Source: Candidatus Caenarcanales bacterium
GTDB lineage: Bacteria > Cyanobacteriota > Vampirovibrionia > LMEP-6097
DNA length: 64,000 nucleotides
Direction of reading: 5' to 3'
NCBI GenBank assembly: GCA_013216135.1
Contig: JABSOS010000004.1
Coordinates: 1 to 64,000, forward strand
Shown here: positions 34,569 to 44,564 of the stretch, piece after piece
How the letters are laid out: every line of letters begins with the position of its first letter
Position numbering within the stretch: the first letter of the stretch is position 1
Notes under the pieces: generated by a model
The model's input: the letters and a program-made list of their open reading frames with translations, nothing else
Told to the model about the DNA's origin: nothing
The model's database searches: none
Program-made: the position numbers and the translations under genes

Positions 34569-34934
34569 ATGACAAAGATTTTTATACCAGGGAATGTCCC
34601 ATCATCAAAAAATTCTAAACAGTGGACTGGTAAGTTCCTAGTCCACTCTAAAACAACTCAAGCTTATGTTAAAAAAACTAAGAGACATTATAAGGAAAAG
34701 AAAGCTGATTTTTACAAACTTATCGAAGGTAAGTTACCACCTTATACAATATCTTTTAAGTTTGTTAGAGGTACTAAGCATAGGTTTGATTATCATAATG
34801 CTATTCAAATTGTTGCTGACTTAATGCAAGAATGTGAGTGGCTAGAAGACGATAATGCAGATTATTTAAAGCCTTGTTTTGAAGACTATGAATACGACAA
34901 AGAAAACCCTGGAGTCTTTATAGAAGTTCTCTAA
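34569..34934 (+). CDS. RusA-like Holliday junction resolvase
   Basis: RusA-family endonucleases cut Holliday junctions. The 121-residue product starts MTKIFIPGNVPSSKNSKQW, typical of the family (IPGxPxxKxR), and has the acidic cluster RFDYHNAIQIVADLMQECEWLEDDNADYLKP, with Asp74, Asn77, Asp84, Asp94 and Asp95 in the D-x2-N-x6-D-x9-DD arrangement. The frame extends to a TTG at 34539, but the ATG at 34569 matches the family. It sits alone on the plus strand between leftward genes, an odd place for a replication gene. Confidence 0.8.
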   Translation: MTKIFIPGNVPSSKNSKQWTGKFLVHSKTTQAYVKKTKRHYKEKKADFYKLIEGKLPPYTISFKFVRGTKHRFDYHNAIQIVADLMQECEWLEDDNADYLKPCFEDYEYDKENPGVFIEVL

Positions 34935-35260
34935 GCCTTTCCTTCTGTGACTCTTAGATCTCCATTTGAGGAAACTCTTAGGGCTGAGATGTACCTGTTG
35001 TTTGAATCTATTCCATAGCGTCTTGTATCGTTTGCTGCAAGGTAAGTATCAGCATTAGTTGCAACAACATCAGAATCACCAACTTTTATATAACAGGCTT
35101 GAGTTGCTCTTACTTCGATAGCTCTAACCTCTTTTTCAAAAGCCTCTGCATTTTTCTTAGCTGTTCCATTGAATTGGATAAGATGATTTTTACCACCAAG
35201 AGTGATATATGGAAGACCAAAGTTTTTTGTAGAGTCAGTCTGTATCTTGCTCATAATCAA
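34931..35260 (-). CDS. phage virion-associated hypothetical protein
   Basis: This 109-residue protein is mostly beta-strand in character: LPYITLGGKNHLIQFNGTAKK ... AIEVRATQACYIKVGDSDVVATNADTYLAANDTRRYGI. The order 'residue change in received value / IKVGDSDVVAT / L-A-A-x-D' resembles a small structural protein found beside podovirus tail genes that I cannot name. It is the last gene of the virion operon, and its stop overlaps the RusA stop by 4 bases. Confidence 0.65.
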   Translation of the reverse strand: MIMSKIQTDSTKNFGLPYITLGGKNHLIQFNGTAKKNAEAFEKEVRAIEVRATQACYIKVGDSDVVATNADTYLAANDTRRYGIDSNNRYISALRVSSNGDLRVTEGKA

Positions 35261-35291
35261 ATCATAGCCATAGATTAACGGTCTTGAATTT

Positions 35292-35567
35292 TTAGACTGG
35301 CTTTAATAGATTTCCAAATCTTTCTAAGATGAGTCTGTATAAATCCTTCTCAATTTTGCCATTCCTGTAATCAAGACCAAGTTGAGCTTTTAATGCTTCA
35401 AATTCTCGTTCATTTAAAACTCCATCAGCAAGAAATACAGAAAGCATAGGATCTTGTTTTACGTAGTCTCTTAGTGGTTGATAAAAAGGTGTTCCCATCA
35501 TGTCTGTGAAGAAATCTTTTAAGTTTATTTCAATCTTCATTGGTGGATTGTAGTATGGATCTTTCAT
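35292..35567 (-). CDS. phage hypothetical protein
   Basis: I do not recognise this 91-residue protein. It has a short polar start (KDPYYNPPMKIEINLKDFF) and helices around LRDYVKQDPMLSVFLADGVLNEREFEALKAQLGLDY. It lies between the fibre-like gene (2 bases upstream) and the last virion gene, so it is likely part of the tail or an assembly factor. Confidence 0.65.
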   Translation of the reverse strand: MKDPYYNPPMKIEINLKDFFTDMMGTPFYQPLRDYVKQDPMLSVFLADGVLNEREFEALKAQLGLDYRNGKIEKDLYRLILERFGNLLKPV

Positions 35568-35569
35568 TC

Positions 35570-37339
35570 TTAAGTCTCCTTGGCATTATTTGAGTTAATA
35601 ATTAAGTTATCATCAAAAGGGCTATAACCAATGTATTCATCGTTAAATGATGTATCCGAATTACTGGATGCGTACCACTTTAATGATTCTCCATTCAAGT
35701 AATAGCTTGATGGTGGTCTTAATCCTGATGCAATAAAATTCTGTGCTTTTATACCTTGCTTGTTTAGCTTCACTAAATCCTTACTAGTATTACCACTAGA
35801 TACATTTTCTTTAATTGTCCCTAATGGAATGATTGGCATAGATTTACCTTCATCGGTGATTAATACAGGAGTATAACTACTTGTATCCATTAAGATAGCT
35901 ACACCATTAGATGACTTAATCCAATCTTTTTGACCATTTCTTCCAGTGTAGCCTCTTATATAGGGGAGAGAAACCCCCATTGGTTCTAAATCATAATAAC
36001 CTTGTATTTCATCATTGATCGAGAAATCAAAGACCTGAGCTGTATTCAATGTTTCAGATTCCCTTTTTGTATTATGTAAAACTATCTGGTCAATAGTGTT
36101 AATTAAATTATGCTGTATAGTGTTTGAGTTTCCATTCGTTATTAATTTATCTATGCTCAATGTTGTTCCATTAAATGTAAGCTTATATAAATAATCTGTT
36201 GAACTATTACTTGGTTTTCCACCTACTATAAATTCTCCATTATTTCCAACTGCAATCAGAGGTGTAGCATCTGAGTATGAAATGTTACTTCCTCCATCCC
36301 TAAGTTCAACAGTGGTGCTTAGAATGTTTGCCCCTCCGCTTTGAACTCTTAATACTGATGCATACCATTTCCCAAGTGAATAGTTGAAATAACTACAAGC
36401 TAAATAATTACCATTGCCTAATTTTGCAAATTCTGTTCCATTTGCACTATCTAAAAAATCTGTATTTGCTGCTGATCCATCACTTGTTAAGGTTAATACT
36501 GATCCTACAGAAATTGAACCTCCAGATATATCAATTGAACATGTTTTAATTTGAGCATTATTTGAGTTTCTAGATTTATAAACTAGTATAAATTTCCCCT
36601 CTACATTATCAAAAAATAATCTCCCAACAGTAGGATTGCTTGTATAGCCTACAAAGTCAACAATTTCAACAGATCCCCAGCTGATATTATTTCCTGATAT
36701 TGTAGCTGTTATCGCTCTTATTGAAAAGAAATTTGAGTTTTCACCAAATGTAAAAATGATCTTATTATTTATAGGGTCATATCCAAGATCGTAAATAGTT
36801 GCTGTAAGACTTCCACTTAAGTTTGTTGTATTTACTGTAGCTTTACTTCCAAAAATTGGTATTGAACCACTGTAATCAATAATTATTCCTTCAAGTGAAG
36901 TACCTGACTTACTTAGTACTAAAACCTTATTTGATGATAGTTTGTGAAAATATAAGCTGCTACTATTTAAGGTATTTCCACTGTCCGTGAATGCATTAAC
37001 TGTAATTTGACCAGTTGATGAATCAACAGTGGATATTCCAGCCCCAAAAGAGGCATCAAGTGTAGATCTTCCAATCCAAAGAATTTTGTTTACATCTTTA
37101 TCCATAAATGCCACTACACCTAAAGTTCCAGGTAGGTATAAGTCATTAACTGTTGAGGCTCCTGGATAAAAACTATTGATATTTTGAGTGCCATTAAATT
37201 CATTCCTAAATTTATATTTTTTGCCGTCGGCGCCTATAAACCAATTGTCGTTAACAATCAGATCTTCACCAGCTTCTAGTTCAATTTCTGCTTCTAAGCC
37301 TCCACCTGCACCTGCTGCTAATCCTTCAGTTGTACTCAT
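35570..37339 (-). CDS. tail fibre- or spike-like protein
   Basis: This 589-residue protein is rich in Ser, Asn, Thr and Gly and is probably all beta. It has propeller-like repeats such as NKVLVLSKSGTSLEGIIIDYSG, NKIIFTFGENSNFFSI and NGEFIVGGKPSNSSTDYLYKL. No enzyme motif was seen. Its position after the internal virion genes and next to another fibre-like gene suggests receptor binding. Fibre genes are normally the most variable part of such phages. Confidence 0.6.
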   Translation of the reverse strand: MSTTEGLAAGAGGGLEAEIELEAGEDLIVNDNWFIGADGKKYKFRNEFNGTQNINSFYPGASTVNDLYLPGTLGVVAFMDKDVNKILWIGRSTLDASFGAGISTVDSSTGQITVNAFTDSGNTLNSSSLYFHKLSSNKVLVLSKSGTSLEGIIIDYSGSIPIFGSKATVNTTNLSGSLTATIYDLGYDPINNKIIFTFGENSNFFSIRAITATISGNNISWGSVEIVDFVGYTSNPTVGRLFFDNVEGKFILVYKSRNSNNAQIKTCSIDISGGSISVGSVLTLTSDGSAANTDFLDSANGTEFAKLGNGNYLACSYFNYSLGKWYASVLRVQSGGANILSTTVELRDGGSNISYSDATPLIAVGNNGEFIVGGKPSNSSTDYLYKLTFNGTTLSIDKLITNGNSNTIQHNLINTIDQIVLHNTKRESETLNTAQVFDFSINDEIQGYYDLEPMGVSLPYIRGYTGRNGQKDWIKSSNGVAILMDTSSYTPVLITDEGKSMPIIPLGTIKENVSSGNTSKDLVKLNKQGIKAQNFIASGLRPPSSYYLNGESLKWYASSNSDTSFNDEYIGYSPFDDNLIINSNNAKET

Positions 37340-37340
37340 G

Positions 37341-38081
37341 TCAAATTCCTTTTAAAACTCTGTTTGTTGAACCTGGGTAAATCATGAATGATTTATCTAC
37401 TACTACTGAAACTGTTGCAGATGGATCAAGTTTTGTAAGATCACTATTCTGTACAACAATATCTGTTCCATTTCCATTAATTGTGAAATTGTTATCAGCC
37501 CAGCTAGAACCGTCTTCTACTAAAAATGCTATTGGTTTTGTAAACGAAGTTGGTAAGTGAAGTGTAATAGAACCTCCACTCGTATTAACTCTATAGATTC
37601 TTCCCTCTTCTAATGGGATATCAGTTGTTGTACTGGTGGAAATTGGTGTCACTGGTATTGCAGGTAAAGCCCAGGCTGCATCTCCTCTGAAGAATTCATC
37701 ATTCGCTCCACCTGAAGGGATGTTACCAGCATTTAATGTTACATAACTATGAGTTGCAATTTCTGTATCAGCTGAGTTACCGTCATCATATCTTACTTTC
37801 CCTGAACCATCAGTTGAGAGTAAGATGTCTGCACCTGTTGTTGATTCTTTTATACTATCTGCTTTTATCCCAGCCTGAAATTCTTGAAGAGCTGTATAGA
37901 TTGATTCAACTTTTAGCTCAGGCATTTGCTCTTTTATAACCCCAGCTATAGTTATAATATTTGCTAGCAATGATGAAAAGTTAGGGTTTAATAGATTGGC
38001 ATCAATGGTATTACCTTTACCATTAGTAAATTTATTTAACGCTGATGTTGATGGAATAGAAACGCTTGATTTATCAACCAT
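37341..38081 (-). CDS. putative tail fibre base protein
   Basis: The 246-residue protein has a short helical start (NANLLNPNFSSLLANIITIAGV) and a Gly/Asp/Ser-rich C-terminal part with ISTSTTTDIPLEEGRIYRVNTSGGSITLHLP and an ITFLVEDGSSW-like strand pattern, typical of fibre-linking or decoration domains. It lies 2 bases before the fibre-like gene. The assignment rests on composition and position. Confidence 0.55.
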   Translation of the reverse strand: MVDKSSVSIPSTSALNKFTNGKGNTIDANLLNPNFSSLLANIITIAGVIKEQMPELKVESIYTALQEFQAGIKADSIKESTTGADILLSTDGSGKVRYDDGNSADTEIATHSYVTLNAGNIPSGGANDEFFRGDAAWALPAIPVTPISTSTTTDIPLEEGRIYRVNTSGGSITLHLPTSFTKPIAFLVEDGSSWADNNFTINGNGTDIVVQNSDLTKLDPSATVSVVVDKSFMIYPGSTNRVLKGI

Positions 38082-38104
38082 ACTTATCTCCTACTTCAAA
38101 AATA

Positions 38105-41100
38105 TCAACGTTTTCTTCTCTTCTTCCTTTCAGCTCTTGCCTTATCTCTTCTCTTTTTTTTGAGCCATTTAGATCTTTTTCTTTGGAGTCTTTTTGCCTC
38201 TTTTCTTTCTTTTGAAGTAAGTGACCGTGGGTCACCTTTCAATCTCTTCCTAAGCTCTTTATCTCTTCCCCCACCAACTTTCCAGTAAATCACTTTTCCA
38301 ACAGCTGGTACATTCTTCACAGACCTTGCTTTAAGTGGGTTGGTTAATTCACCTGTATACATTCCTGTTAAGTCTGCTACAGGATCGTCTAACAGCATTT
38401 GGAATGGTGGTATGAAGAAATCTAAGATTGCTTTTGAAGGATCAGTTGTTCTAAATCTATAAATATTGTATTTGCTCATTCCAAGGGTTTGAAGAGCTGA
38501 GTCCATCATTGCATCAGGTAATTTTGTTTCTCTTCCAAGAATCCAATCTTTTGCTTCATTAACTCCAAGTGTTGCTCCACCAAAAAGTGTTACGAATTTA
38601 GCATAGTCTGCAACTCCACTTGCTGCTTCCTTAGCTATTTTAGCCCTAGTTATTCTGTTTATGAATCTTTGTCTTTGCATGTCAAGTTGTTTAAGAGTAA
38701 AAGACTTTAATGCATAAATGATTCTTCCATTAGGATTTTCAATGTAAGCTTGAGGCATTTCAGATAGACTAATAGGTTGTGTCTCTGAAAGTCTATTGAA
38801 TACAGCTAATCTAACATTTTCATTTAATGGATCATCATTCCTAAGAGCCGATACTAAGTCCTGGAGTTGTTCTTTCTGTCCAAAAACACTAACTTGTTCT
38901 TCGATCAATTCTTGGAATTGTTTTGAATCAGGGGCTGCTTTTGCTGCTTTTCTTAGTTGCTTATAAGCTGCATTAATATTTGTCTCTTTACCAAGTTTAT
39001 CTATTGCTTTAAACCCAGTGACATCAAAGAGTTTATTCAAGAATTTACTTGCATTATCTGGATCACCAAGTTCTGCAGCAATGTCATCAACACCGATATC
39101 TTCAATTTTTATCTTCTTTGGAGTGACCATTGCACCTATGGTTTCAAATAATCCATTTCTGTAAGCAGAGAGAGCGAGGTCACTAAACTGAGTAATAGTT
39201 GAAATTGGGTTCCCAATTGTTGAAGCGTAAACAACATTTCTAAGTTTATTGAAGATTGGCATCGCTGACTTCTTATTGTTCAAGAATCTAGCTTGTAAAA
39301 GTTCAATAAGCCTTTGCTCATCTTCAGCTTTGATCAGACCTTCATCTGATAGTTGACTAACTTTATGTCCAATGGAAGTATTAAGATCATTCCCTTTACC
39401 TAAAAAGTTTCTAGCCTCAATCTCTTGAGACATACCATTTATATATCTTAATAAAGCTTCTTCTGGTTCTTGATAGAAATCTTCAAGACCGTCTAGTGTA
39501 TCAATCTTTCTTGCCTTTGTGAATCCAAGTTTAGAAGATTGTCTTCTTTGCATTAAAAATTTATTTGTGATTTCAGATTTTTCATTTGGGGATAAATCTC
39601 GCTTTAGTTCTAAGGCTTTTTCAGAGAATAATGTTTGAAGATCTTTTTTAGTATTAAAGTCTAAATGTTCTGCTAGTTTGTCGTAATCCTTTACCTGCCT
39701 AGGGAAATAGTTCTGCATATGACCTACGTCCATTCCTGCATCATTGGCTTTTGTATATATGTCACCTAGAACATTACCAACATGTTCAAAGTCTTCTGAT
39801 ATCCCTTGTGTTTTGCCAGCTTCATATTTGGATAAGAGTCTTTTTACATTATTGTTATCACCATTTCCCAAGTATCTCTTTAATAGCTTTTTGTCCTCAG
39901 GTCGAATAAGCTTTAGTTTTCTTAAGAAAGGTTCTGTTTGCTTTATATACTCTCTTGGTTTTAACAAGCTGTTAAATTCAAATTCTCTTAAAGCTCCTCT
40001 TAATACTGGGGAAATTTTAGAGATTCTACTACTTAATGGTTGAAGAATTGTATCTAATATAGGGGTGTCTTTTTCTACACCTCTTGCTGCATATCCTTCC
40101 CTGACTTTTTGGAAGATTTTATTTGTCGAGTCTTCAACTTTGTCTTCTATGAAGTCTCCAGTTTTGAGTATTTTATTAGCATCAGTACTTATACTTTCAT
40201 TAGAATTTGCTAGGTTATCAGCAACTTTAATTTTGTCAGCTTCAAGTTCTTGAGGTTTGGTTATTGTTCGAAACTCAGCTTCCTCTTTCTTTACAAAGTC
40301 TCTTGCTTGTCTTTGTTTCACCAATGCGTCCTGAGCAATCGAAGTCCTCTTAGAAAGGTTCCTGGTCAGCTTAGAAACAGTTTTTAGCGCATCTCTTGCA
40401 CCTTTTTTAGTACTAATGCTTGCACCAGCAAAAATAGATCCAGCGATACCATCTATTAGTAAACCTGTCGCTAAATCTTCAGGGTTTATATTACCCTCTT
40501 CATCTTGAGCTGCTGCTACAGTAAGAGGAGCACCAGCAATAGTATTTGCAGCACCTCTTGAGACTAATGTTGAAGTAAGGGCTGATTTTGCATTTTTAGT
40601 TAAACCAAGTTTACTAAGCCCTTTTAGGATATTGTTAGAAATGCTGGTTTCACTACTTGCTCCAACACCAGGCATCATTGTTATAGCTGCACCACCTGCT
40701 AGACCACCAGTTAAAGAACCAGCGGACGCTGCTATATTAACTCCATCTTCATCAATAAAATCATCTAATCCATCTATAGTCGTTGTTTCATTAATATAAT
40801 CTTGTGCTTGTTTTTTAAGATCAAGAAGGTTTTCTCTAATACCTAAGCTGGTTTCTTTCCTTGCTTCTCTTAATTCTTCAACAGCTTCTTCTCCAGCAAA
40901 AGTTTCTACTGCTTTATCTGATATGAACTCCCCTGCATCTTCAATTAAATCTTTAACTGCAAATGGAGCATCCAGTGCTAAGGTTCCTAAGTGTCCAAGA
41001 GCATAAGCACTTCCTTCTCGAAATCCTGGTTTATCTTCTTTTGATTCAAATGGTATAGGTTCTAGATGTTGTTTGGCTACAACTGGAAGAGCAGCTGAAA

Positions 41101-41140
41101 GTAACTCATTAAACTTTAATTTTCTTTCCTGTCTGTCCAT
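38105..41140 (-). CDS. large internal virion (ejection)-type protein
   Basis: This 1011-residue protein has Gly/Ala-rich hydrophobic stretches near the N-terminus (SAGSLTGGLAGGAAITMMPGVG), a middle helical part with HMQNYFPRQVKDY, and a strongly basic end (KRLQRKRSKWLKKKRRDKARAERKKRRKR is summarised here as Arg/Lys-rich residues about 980-1011). Length, hydrophobic and basic parts and position after the tail nozzle gene match internal core/ejection proteins of podoviruses. The NYFPRQ segment is common in large phage polyvalent-type proteins. Function is inferred. Confidence 0.65.
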   Translation of the reverse strand: MDRQERKLKFNELLSAALPVVAKQHLEPIPFESKEDKPGFREGSAYALGHLGTLALDAPFAVKDLIEDAGEFISDKAVETFAGEEAVEELREARKETSLGIRENLLDLKKQAQDYINETTTIDGLDDFIDEDGVNIAASAGSLTGGLAGGAAITMMPGVGASSETSISNNILKGLSKLGLTKNAKSALTSTLVSRGAANTIAGAPLTVAAAQDEEGNINPEDLATGLLIDGIAGSIFAGASISTKKGARDALKTVSKLTRNLSKRTSIAQDALVKQRQARDFVKKEEAEFRTITKPQELEADKIKVADNLANSNESISTDANKILKTGDFIEDKVEDSTNKIFQKVREGYAARGVEKDTPILDTILQPLSSRISKISPVLRGALREFEFNSLLKPREYIKQTEPFLRKLKLIRPEDKKLLKRYLGNGDNNNVKRLLSKYEAGKTQGISEDFEHVGNVLGDIYTKANDAGMDVGHMQNYFPRQVKDYDKLAEHLDFNTKKDLQTLFSEKALELKRDLSPNEKSEITNKFLMQRRQSSKLGFTKARKIDTLDGLEDFYQEPEEALLRYINGMSQEIEARNFLGKGNDLNTSIGHKVSQLSDEGLIKAEDEQRLIELLQARFLNNKKSAMPIFNKLRNVVYASTIGNPISTITQFSDLALSAYRNGLFETIGAMVTPKKIKIEDIGVDDIAAELGDPDNASKFLNKLFDVTGFKAIDKLGKETNINAAYKQLRKAAKAAPDSKQFQELIEEQVSVFGQKEQLQDLVSALRNDDPLNENVRLAVFNRLSETQPISLSEMPQAYIENPNGRIIYALKSFTLKQLDMQRQRFINRITRAKIAKEAASGVADYAKFVTLFGGATLGVNEAKDWILGRETKLPDAMMDSALQTLGMSKYNIYRFRTTDPSKAILDFFIPPFQMLLDDPVADLTGMYTGELTNPLKARSVKNVPAVGKVIYWKVGGGRDKELRKRLKGDPRSLTSKERKEAKRLQRKRSKWLKKKRRDKARAERKKRRKR

Positions 41141-41754
41141 TAGTACTGTTCATCTATAATTTCAATCTCATGTTTCTCTGGTAAAAATGGGATATTAAAC
41201 ATTCCAAAATTATTAACCTTTTTCTTCATCATTTGAGGAAGAGCTTTGTCGTCAGCAATTCGTTTTAATAGATCAATCTTTGAATACCCAGCATCTTCAA
41301 AATCTTCAATATTGTCATAGATCCCATATGTATCAAAAACATCATCTGAATTTTGTAAAAGCTTATCGAACCTGTTTCTTCTAGCTTTTTTTTCTTGTGC
41401 TTCTTTATCTAAAAGCTTTCTTTGATTGAGATTCTTTTGTCTTAATCCTTCAAGCTCTAATGATTTTTGATGTTTGTTTTCTAAAAGATCTAAATCCCTT
41501 TTGTACATATTGTTAGCTCTTCTGTTTGAGAGTTCATTGTTCATTAGTGTAGAGCCGAGTTCTGACATCTCTCCAGAATATGGATCAATGTAATCTGCAT
41601 AGTCCCCCATATCATTCTCTGATAAAGCATCTTGAAGCCTCTGTGCTTTATTTTGACCAGCTTTCATTTGAGAATAGGAACCTAAGCCATCTCCAATTGA
41701 ATTGAAAATTGATCCCCAAACTCTATAATTTCTTCTATTCTTTAAGTTGCTCAT
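41140..41754 (-). CDS. probable small internal virion protein
   Basis: The 204-residue protein starts with LKNRRNYRVWGSIFNSIGDGLGSYSQMKAGQNKAQRLQDAL and continues as a coiled coil (MYKRDLDLLENKHQKSLELEGLRQKNLNQRKLLDKEAQEKKARRNRF). The amphipathic start with Gly/Ser and the helical body match the first internal virion protein of podoviruses. Its stop overlaps the start of the large protein by one base, so they are coupled. Confidence 0.6.
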   Translation of the reverse strand: MSNLKNRRNYRVWGSIFNSIGDGLGSYSQMKAGQNKAQRLQDALSENDMGDYADYIDPYSGEMSELGSTLMNNELSNRRANNMYKRDLDLLENKHQKSLELEGLRQKNLNQRKLLDKEAQEKKARRNRFDKLLQNSDDVFDTYGIYDNIEDFEDAGYSKIDLLKRIADDKALPQMMKKKVNNFGMFNIPFLPEKHEIEIIDEQY

Positions 41755-41756
41755 AA

Positions 41757-42914
41757 TTAAACGCCTCCTAATCTTGGTTTCGTTGCAATCGTGGCGCTAT
41801 CTCTCCCTGAATTATATTGAATGTTAGAGCTAAACTCTTTTCCTCTTTGGATTAAGTTTGCAGATTCTGCATCAGTCATAGCACCTGTTGAACCAGGGTT
41901 GATGAGAGTAGCATTCAATGGAGATAAATTAGTTGCACCTAATGTATTAGAAGAATTAAGAATATTGTTGTAATGTTGAGCTCTATTGGCATTTCTTGCA
42001 TTGATTAGAGATTGTCTATTTCTAGCCTTAGAACTTGCAGCATCTGTTGTGTTTCTTGAATATGCATCAATTGCCCCATTTTGAAGCGCATGTCTTGTAA
42101 GTGAACTGCTTGAAAATCCTCTTTTGCTTAGGTCACCCATTACATTTCTTACATCATTTCTAAATGTTTCCCTTGAATCTCTTAGGTCTTTATCGTATAT
42201 AGCATCTACTTGTGCTTCGTCTTGAGCAGATAGTGTGTTGTAATCTCCACCATTGAATATTTCATTTTGTATAAAGTCTCTTAGACCTTTTCTGAAGTCA
42301 ATTCCTTCACCGAGATCTTCACCTAAGTCATCGGTTAAGTTTGTGATTTGTTCAATTGTTTTTTCATTAGCATCACTTATATTATCTTTTAATTCGTCAT
42401 TCTCTGAAACAACGTTGAACTCAGGATCTTTAACCTTAACTCTACCTCTTGAATCTAGATAAATGTTTCCAAATCTTCCACTTTCAATAGCATCAGTGAA
42501 AATATCATTTTTACGATACTTACCTCTTTGGTTTCTTACTTTCCTTCTTATTTGTTTATCTGTAAATTGTCCAGATTCTTCTAATGCAGTTTTAAATGCT
42601 TGTCTTCTTTCTTCTTTTATTTGTCTTTTACTCAGTGGTGCACCACCAGAATAATTTACACCACCAGCTGATGCAGGATTATTGATAACATCATTAGCAG
42701 CCTTAGTTCCATCATTAATGAAGTCAATTCCTCTATCAATGTCTTGTTCTTGAATTCCATTAATAATTTCTGGTTGAGCAGCGTCTATAGCTCCGCCAAC
42801 ACCTTTGGCTACTGTTCCAGCAATAGCTGACGCTGTAACTGGATCAATGGCATTCTTTCTTGGAGCATCAATCTGTTTAATTTTTGATTTAGCTTTTCGT
42901 TTTTTCTTTGCCAT
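41757..42914 (-). CDS. probable internal virion protein
   Basis: This 385-residue protein is very polar and rich in Asn, Asp, Arg and Lys. It has a basic start (AKKKRKAKSKIKQIDAPRK), a Gly/Ala hydrophobic stretch (ASAIAGTVAKGVGGAIDAA) and helical parts (DAIYDKDLRD-like, NALFNDVRNVMGDLSKRGF-like). The Ser/Asn-rich end with Gly-Thr repeats is like proteins ejected before DNA. It lies 13 bases after the nozzle gene. I cannot match it to a named family. Confidence 0.55.
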   Translation of the reverse strand: MAKKKRKAKSKIKQIDAPRKNAIDPVTASAIAGTVAKGVGGAIDAAQPEIINGIQEQDIDRGIDFINDGTKAANDVINNPASAGGVNYSGGAPLSKRQIKEERRQAFKTALEESGQFTDKQIRRKVRNQRGKYRKNDIFTDAIESGRFGNIYLDSRGRVKVKDPEFNVVSENDELKDNISDANEKTIEQITNLTDDLGEDLGEGIDFRKGLRDFIQNEIFNGGDYNTLSAQDEAQVDAIYDKDLRDSRETFRNDVRNVMGDLSKRGFSSSSLTRHALQNGAIDAYSRNTTDAASSKARNRQSLINARNANRAQHYNNILNSSNTLGATNLSPLNATLINPGSTGAMTDAESANLIQRGKEFSSNIQYNSGRDSATIATKPRLGGV

Positions 42915-42926
42915 ACTTTAAATGTA

Positions 42927-44564
42927 TCAATCCTTACCCATGAGAGTGAAATCTATCAATATTGCATTTATAGTGAGGTCTTCATCATCACTATTGTGAA
43001 TTATCCTAATCTTTAATTGTTTCCCCATAGGATTCTTTATAGGAAAGCTCTTTTGCTGAAAAGGTAACCCTGCTGAAGAATAGAAGTCGTTTATACCAAA
43101 ATCTGCACTGCCCCAAAAAGAATCTGGGTTAGCTGGAATTTCCACTTCTTCGCTTCCAGAGTCACTTGATTCCCATGTGTGTAAAAAGCTAAATTTTGTT
43201 CCTGTTACGCTTCTTGCATAAATTGTTATATTGTTTATTTCCTTATTGTTATTAGGATGTCCAAAGTCAAGTGTGTAGGTTTGATAGATTGTCTCAATTG
43301 GAGCACCATTGTAGTTAAGACCTTTATTTGTTTCTAGGAATTCCCTAGGAGTTACTAGGATCATCTTATTGGACTCACTGTCAATTAGAGTACTTCTTAT
43401 TAGTGTTGTTTCAACATAGCCTGTATCTAAACTCCATACGTCAGAATGGTTTCTATCACCATAATTTAGTATCAGGTCTTGATCTGGATATCGCCTTTGG
43501 TTTGTACTAGGTAGAAAAAAGTGTAACTCTCCTCTTAATTGATAATTGATTAATTGCCCTCTTTTGAAAGTGGCATTATTATACTGAGCTAATAGTGGAA
43601 ATATCTTTTCTGTTAAACCTAATGGTTTTACCTCTTGGAAATTTTGAGTTAAAGTTAGTTGAAAGATTCTTCCTCTATTACTTACAAAGAAGTGATCATT
43701 ATCACCTTTAGGAGCAACTAGTCTTTTACCCAAGCATCCAATAGAGGTATTAAGTGTATTAAAAGCAAAGTGTGGTTGAGGGTAATTAAGTCCAGGTGGA
43801 AACTCACCTGTCATTAATATAATTTCAGTGTCGCAATAAATAACTAAGTATTCATTAGAAACAACTTTCATTGCTGTAATTGGTCTTTGTGAAGGTACAT
43901 CTACAAAGAATGCTATATCAAATTCATTAGGATCATTATCAGAAAAGTTTGTTATATCTCCAATCTTACTTGCGTATATTCTTCTAGGGTTCTTTTTATC
44001 ACCTGCTAAGAAAATACGATTTGCATGGAAAACTACAATCCCTGGTTTACCAATTGATGATTCAGAAGGATTGTCAGATACTGCTGCATTTGATTGGTCT
44101 AAGTTTCCTGCTTCATTATTCTTAAATGTATATGAAGGAGGCCAGTTAATCTTGGTAACAGTTTGTTTAGTTATTATTACTGGGTCATTAACCTCATCAG
44201 CTAATATATAGCTTCCATTAACTTCAGTTCCTTCTGGATCTCCAGTGAAGGTTAAGCCACTATATATTCTATTTTTAGCTCCAGTAATTGGGTCGATTAA
44301 ATTAATGTCTGGGTAAGAGACATTAACGTAGTGATGGTTCCCGTCATCATCAACATAGTTATCTGCAAATGCTGAGTTAACATTACTTGGAAGTTTATTA
44401 AAGATTGGTGCATATCCTGCTTTTTTTTGAAGTCCTGTTTTTCTAACGATTTCTATGTTTTGTGCTTTAGGAGTCTCACCTATCTCTAGGTTGAGTTCAT
44501 CATCCCTAAAGTTAAGCCCACCCCCAAAGTTATTAATTTTGATTGTGTCTGTTGTTGCAACCAT
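42927..44564 (-). CDS. tail nozzle (tubular protein B-like)
   Basis: The 545-residue protein starts TDTIKINNFGGGLNFRDDELNLEIGETPKAQNIEI, a start I associate with phage nozzle/stabilisation proteins ('F-x-GGL-x-x-R-D ... E-x-x-x-A-x-N-I'). It continues with beta-propeller-type repeats such as RIFLAGDKKNPRRIYASKIGD and HFFVSNRGRIFQLT. This matches the T7 gp12-type nozzle layout. The ATG overlaps the stop of the adaptor gene by one base, as expected in a coupled tail module. Confidence 0.75.
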   Translation of the reverse strand: MVATTDTIKINNFGGGLNFRDDELNLEIGETPKAQNIEIVRKTGLQKKAGYAPIFNKLPSNVNSAFADNYVDDDGNHHYVNVSYPDINLIDPITGAKNRIYSGLTFTGDPEGTEVNGSYILADEVNDPVIITKQTVTKINWPPSYTFKNNEAGNLDQSNAAVSDNPSESSIGKPGIVVFHANRIFLAGDKKNPRRIYASKIGDITNFSDNDPNEFDIAFFVDVPSQRPITAMKVVSNEYLVIYCDTEIILMTGEFPPGLNYPQPHFAFNTLNTSIGCLGKRLVAPKGDNDHFFVSNRGRIFQLTLTQNFQEVKPLGLTEKIFPLLAQYNNATFKRGQLINYQLRGELHFFLPSTNQRRYPDQDLILNYGDRNHSDVWSLDTGYVETTLIRSTLIDSESNKMILVTPREFLETNKGLNYNGAPIETIYQTYTLDFGHPNNNKEINNITIYARSVTGTKFSFLHTWESSDSGSEEVEIPANPDSFWGSADFGINDFYSSAGLPFQQKSFPIKNPMGKQLKIRIIHNSDDEDLTINAILIDFTLMGKD

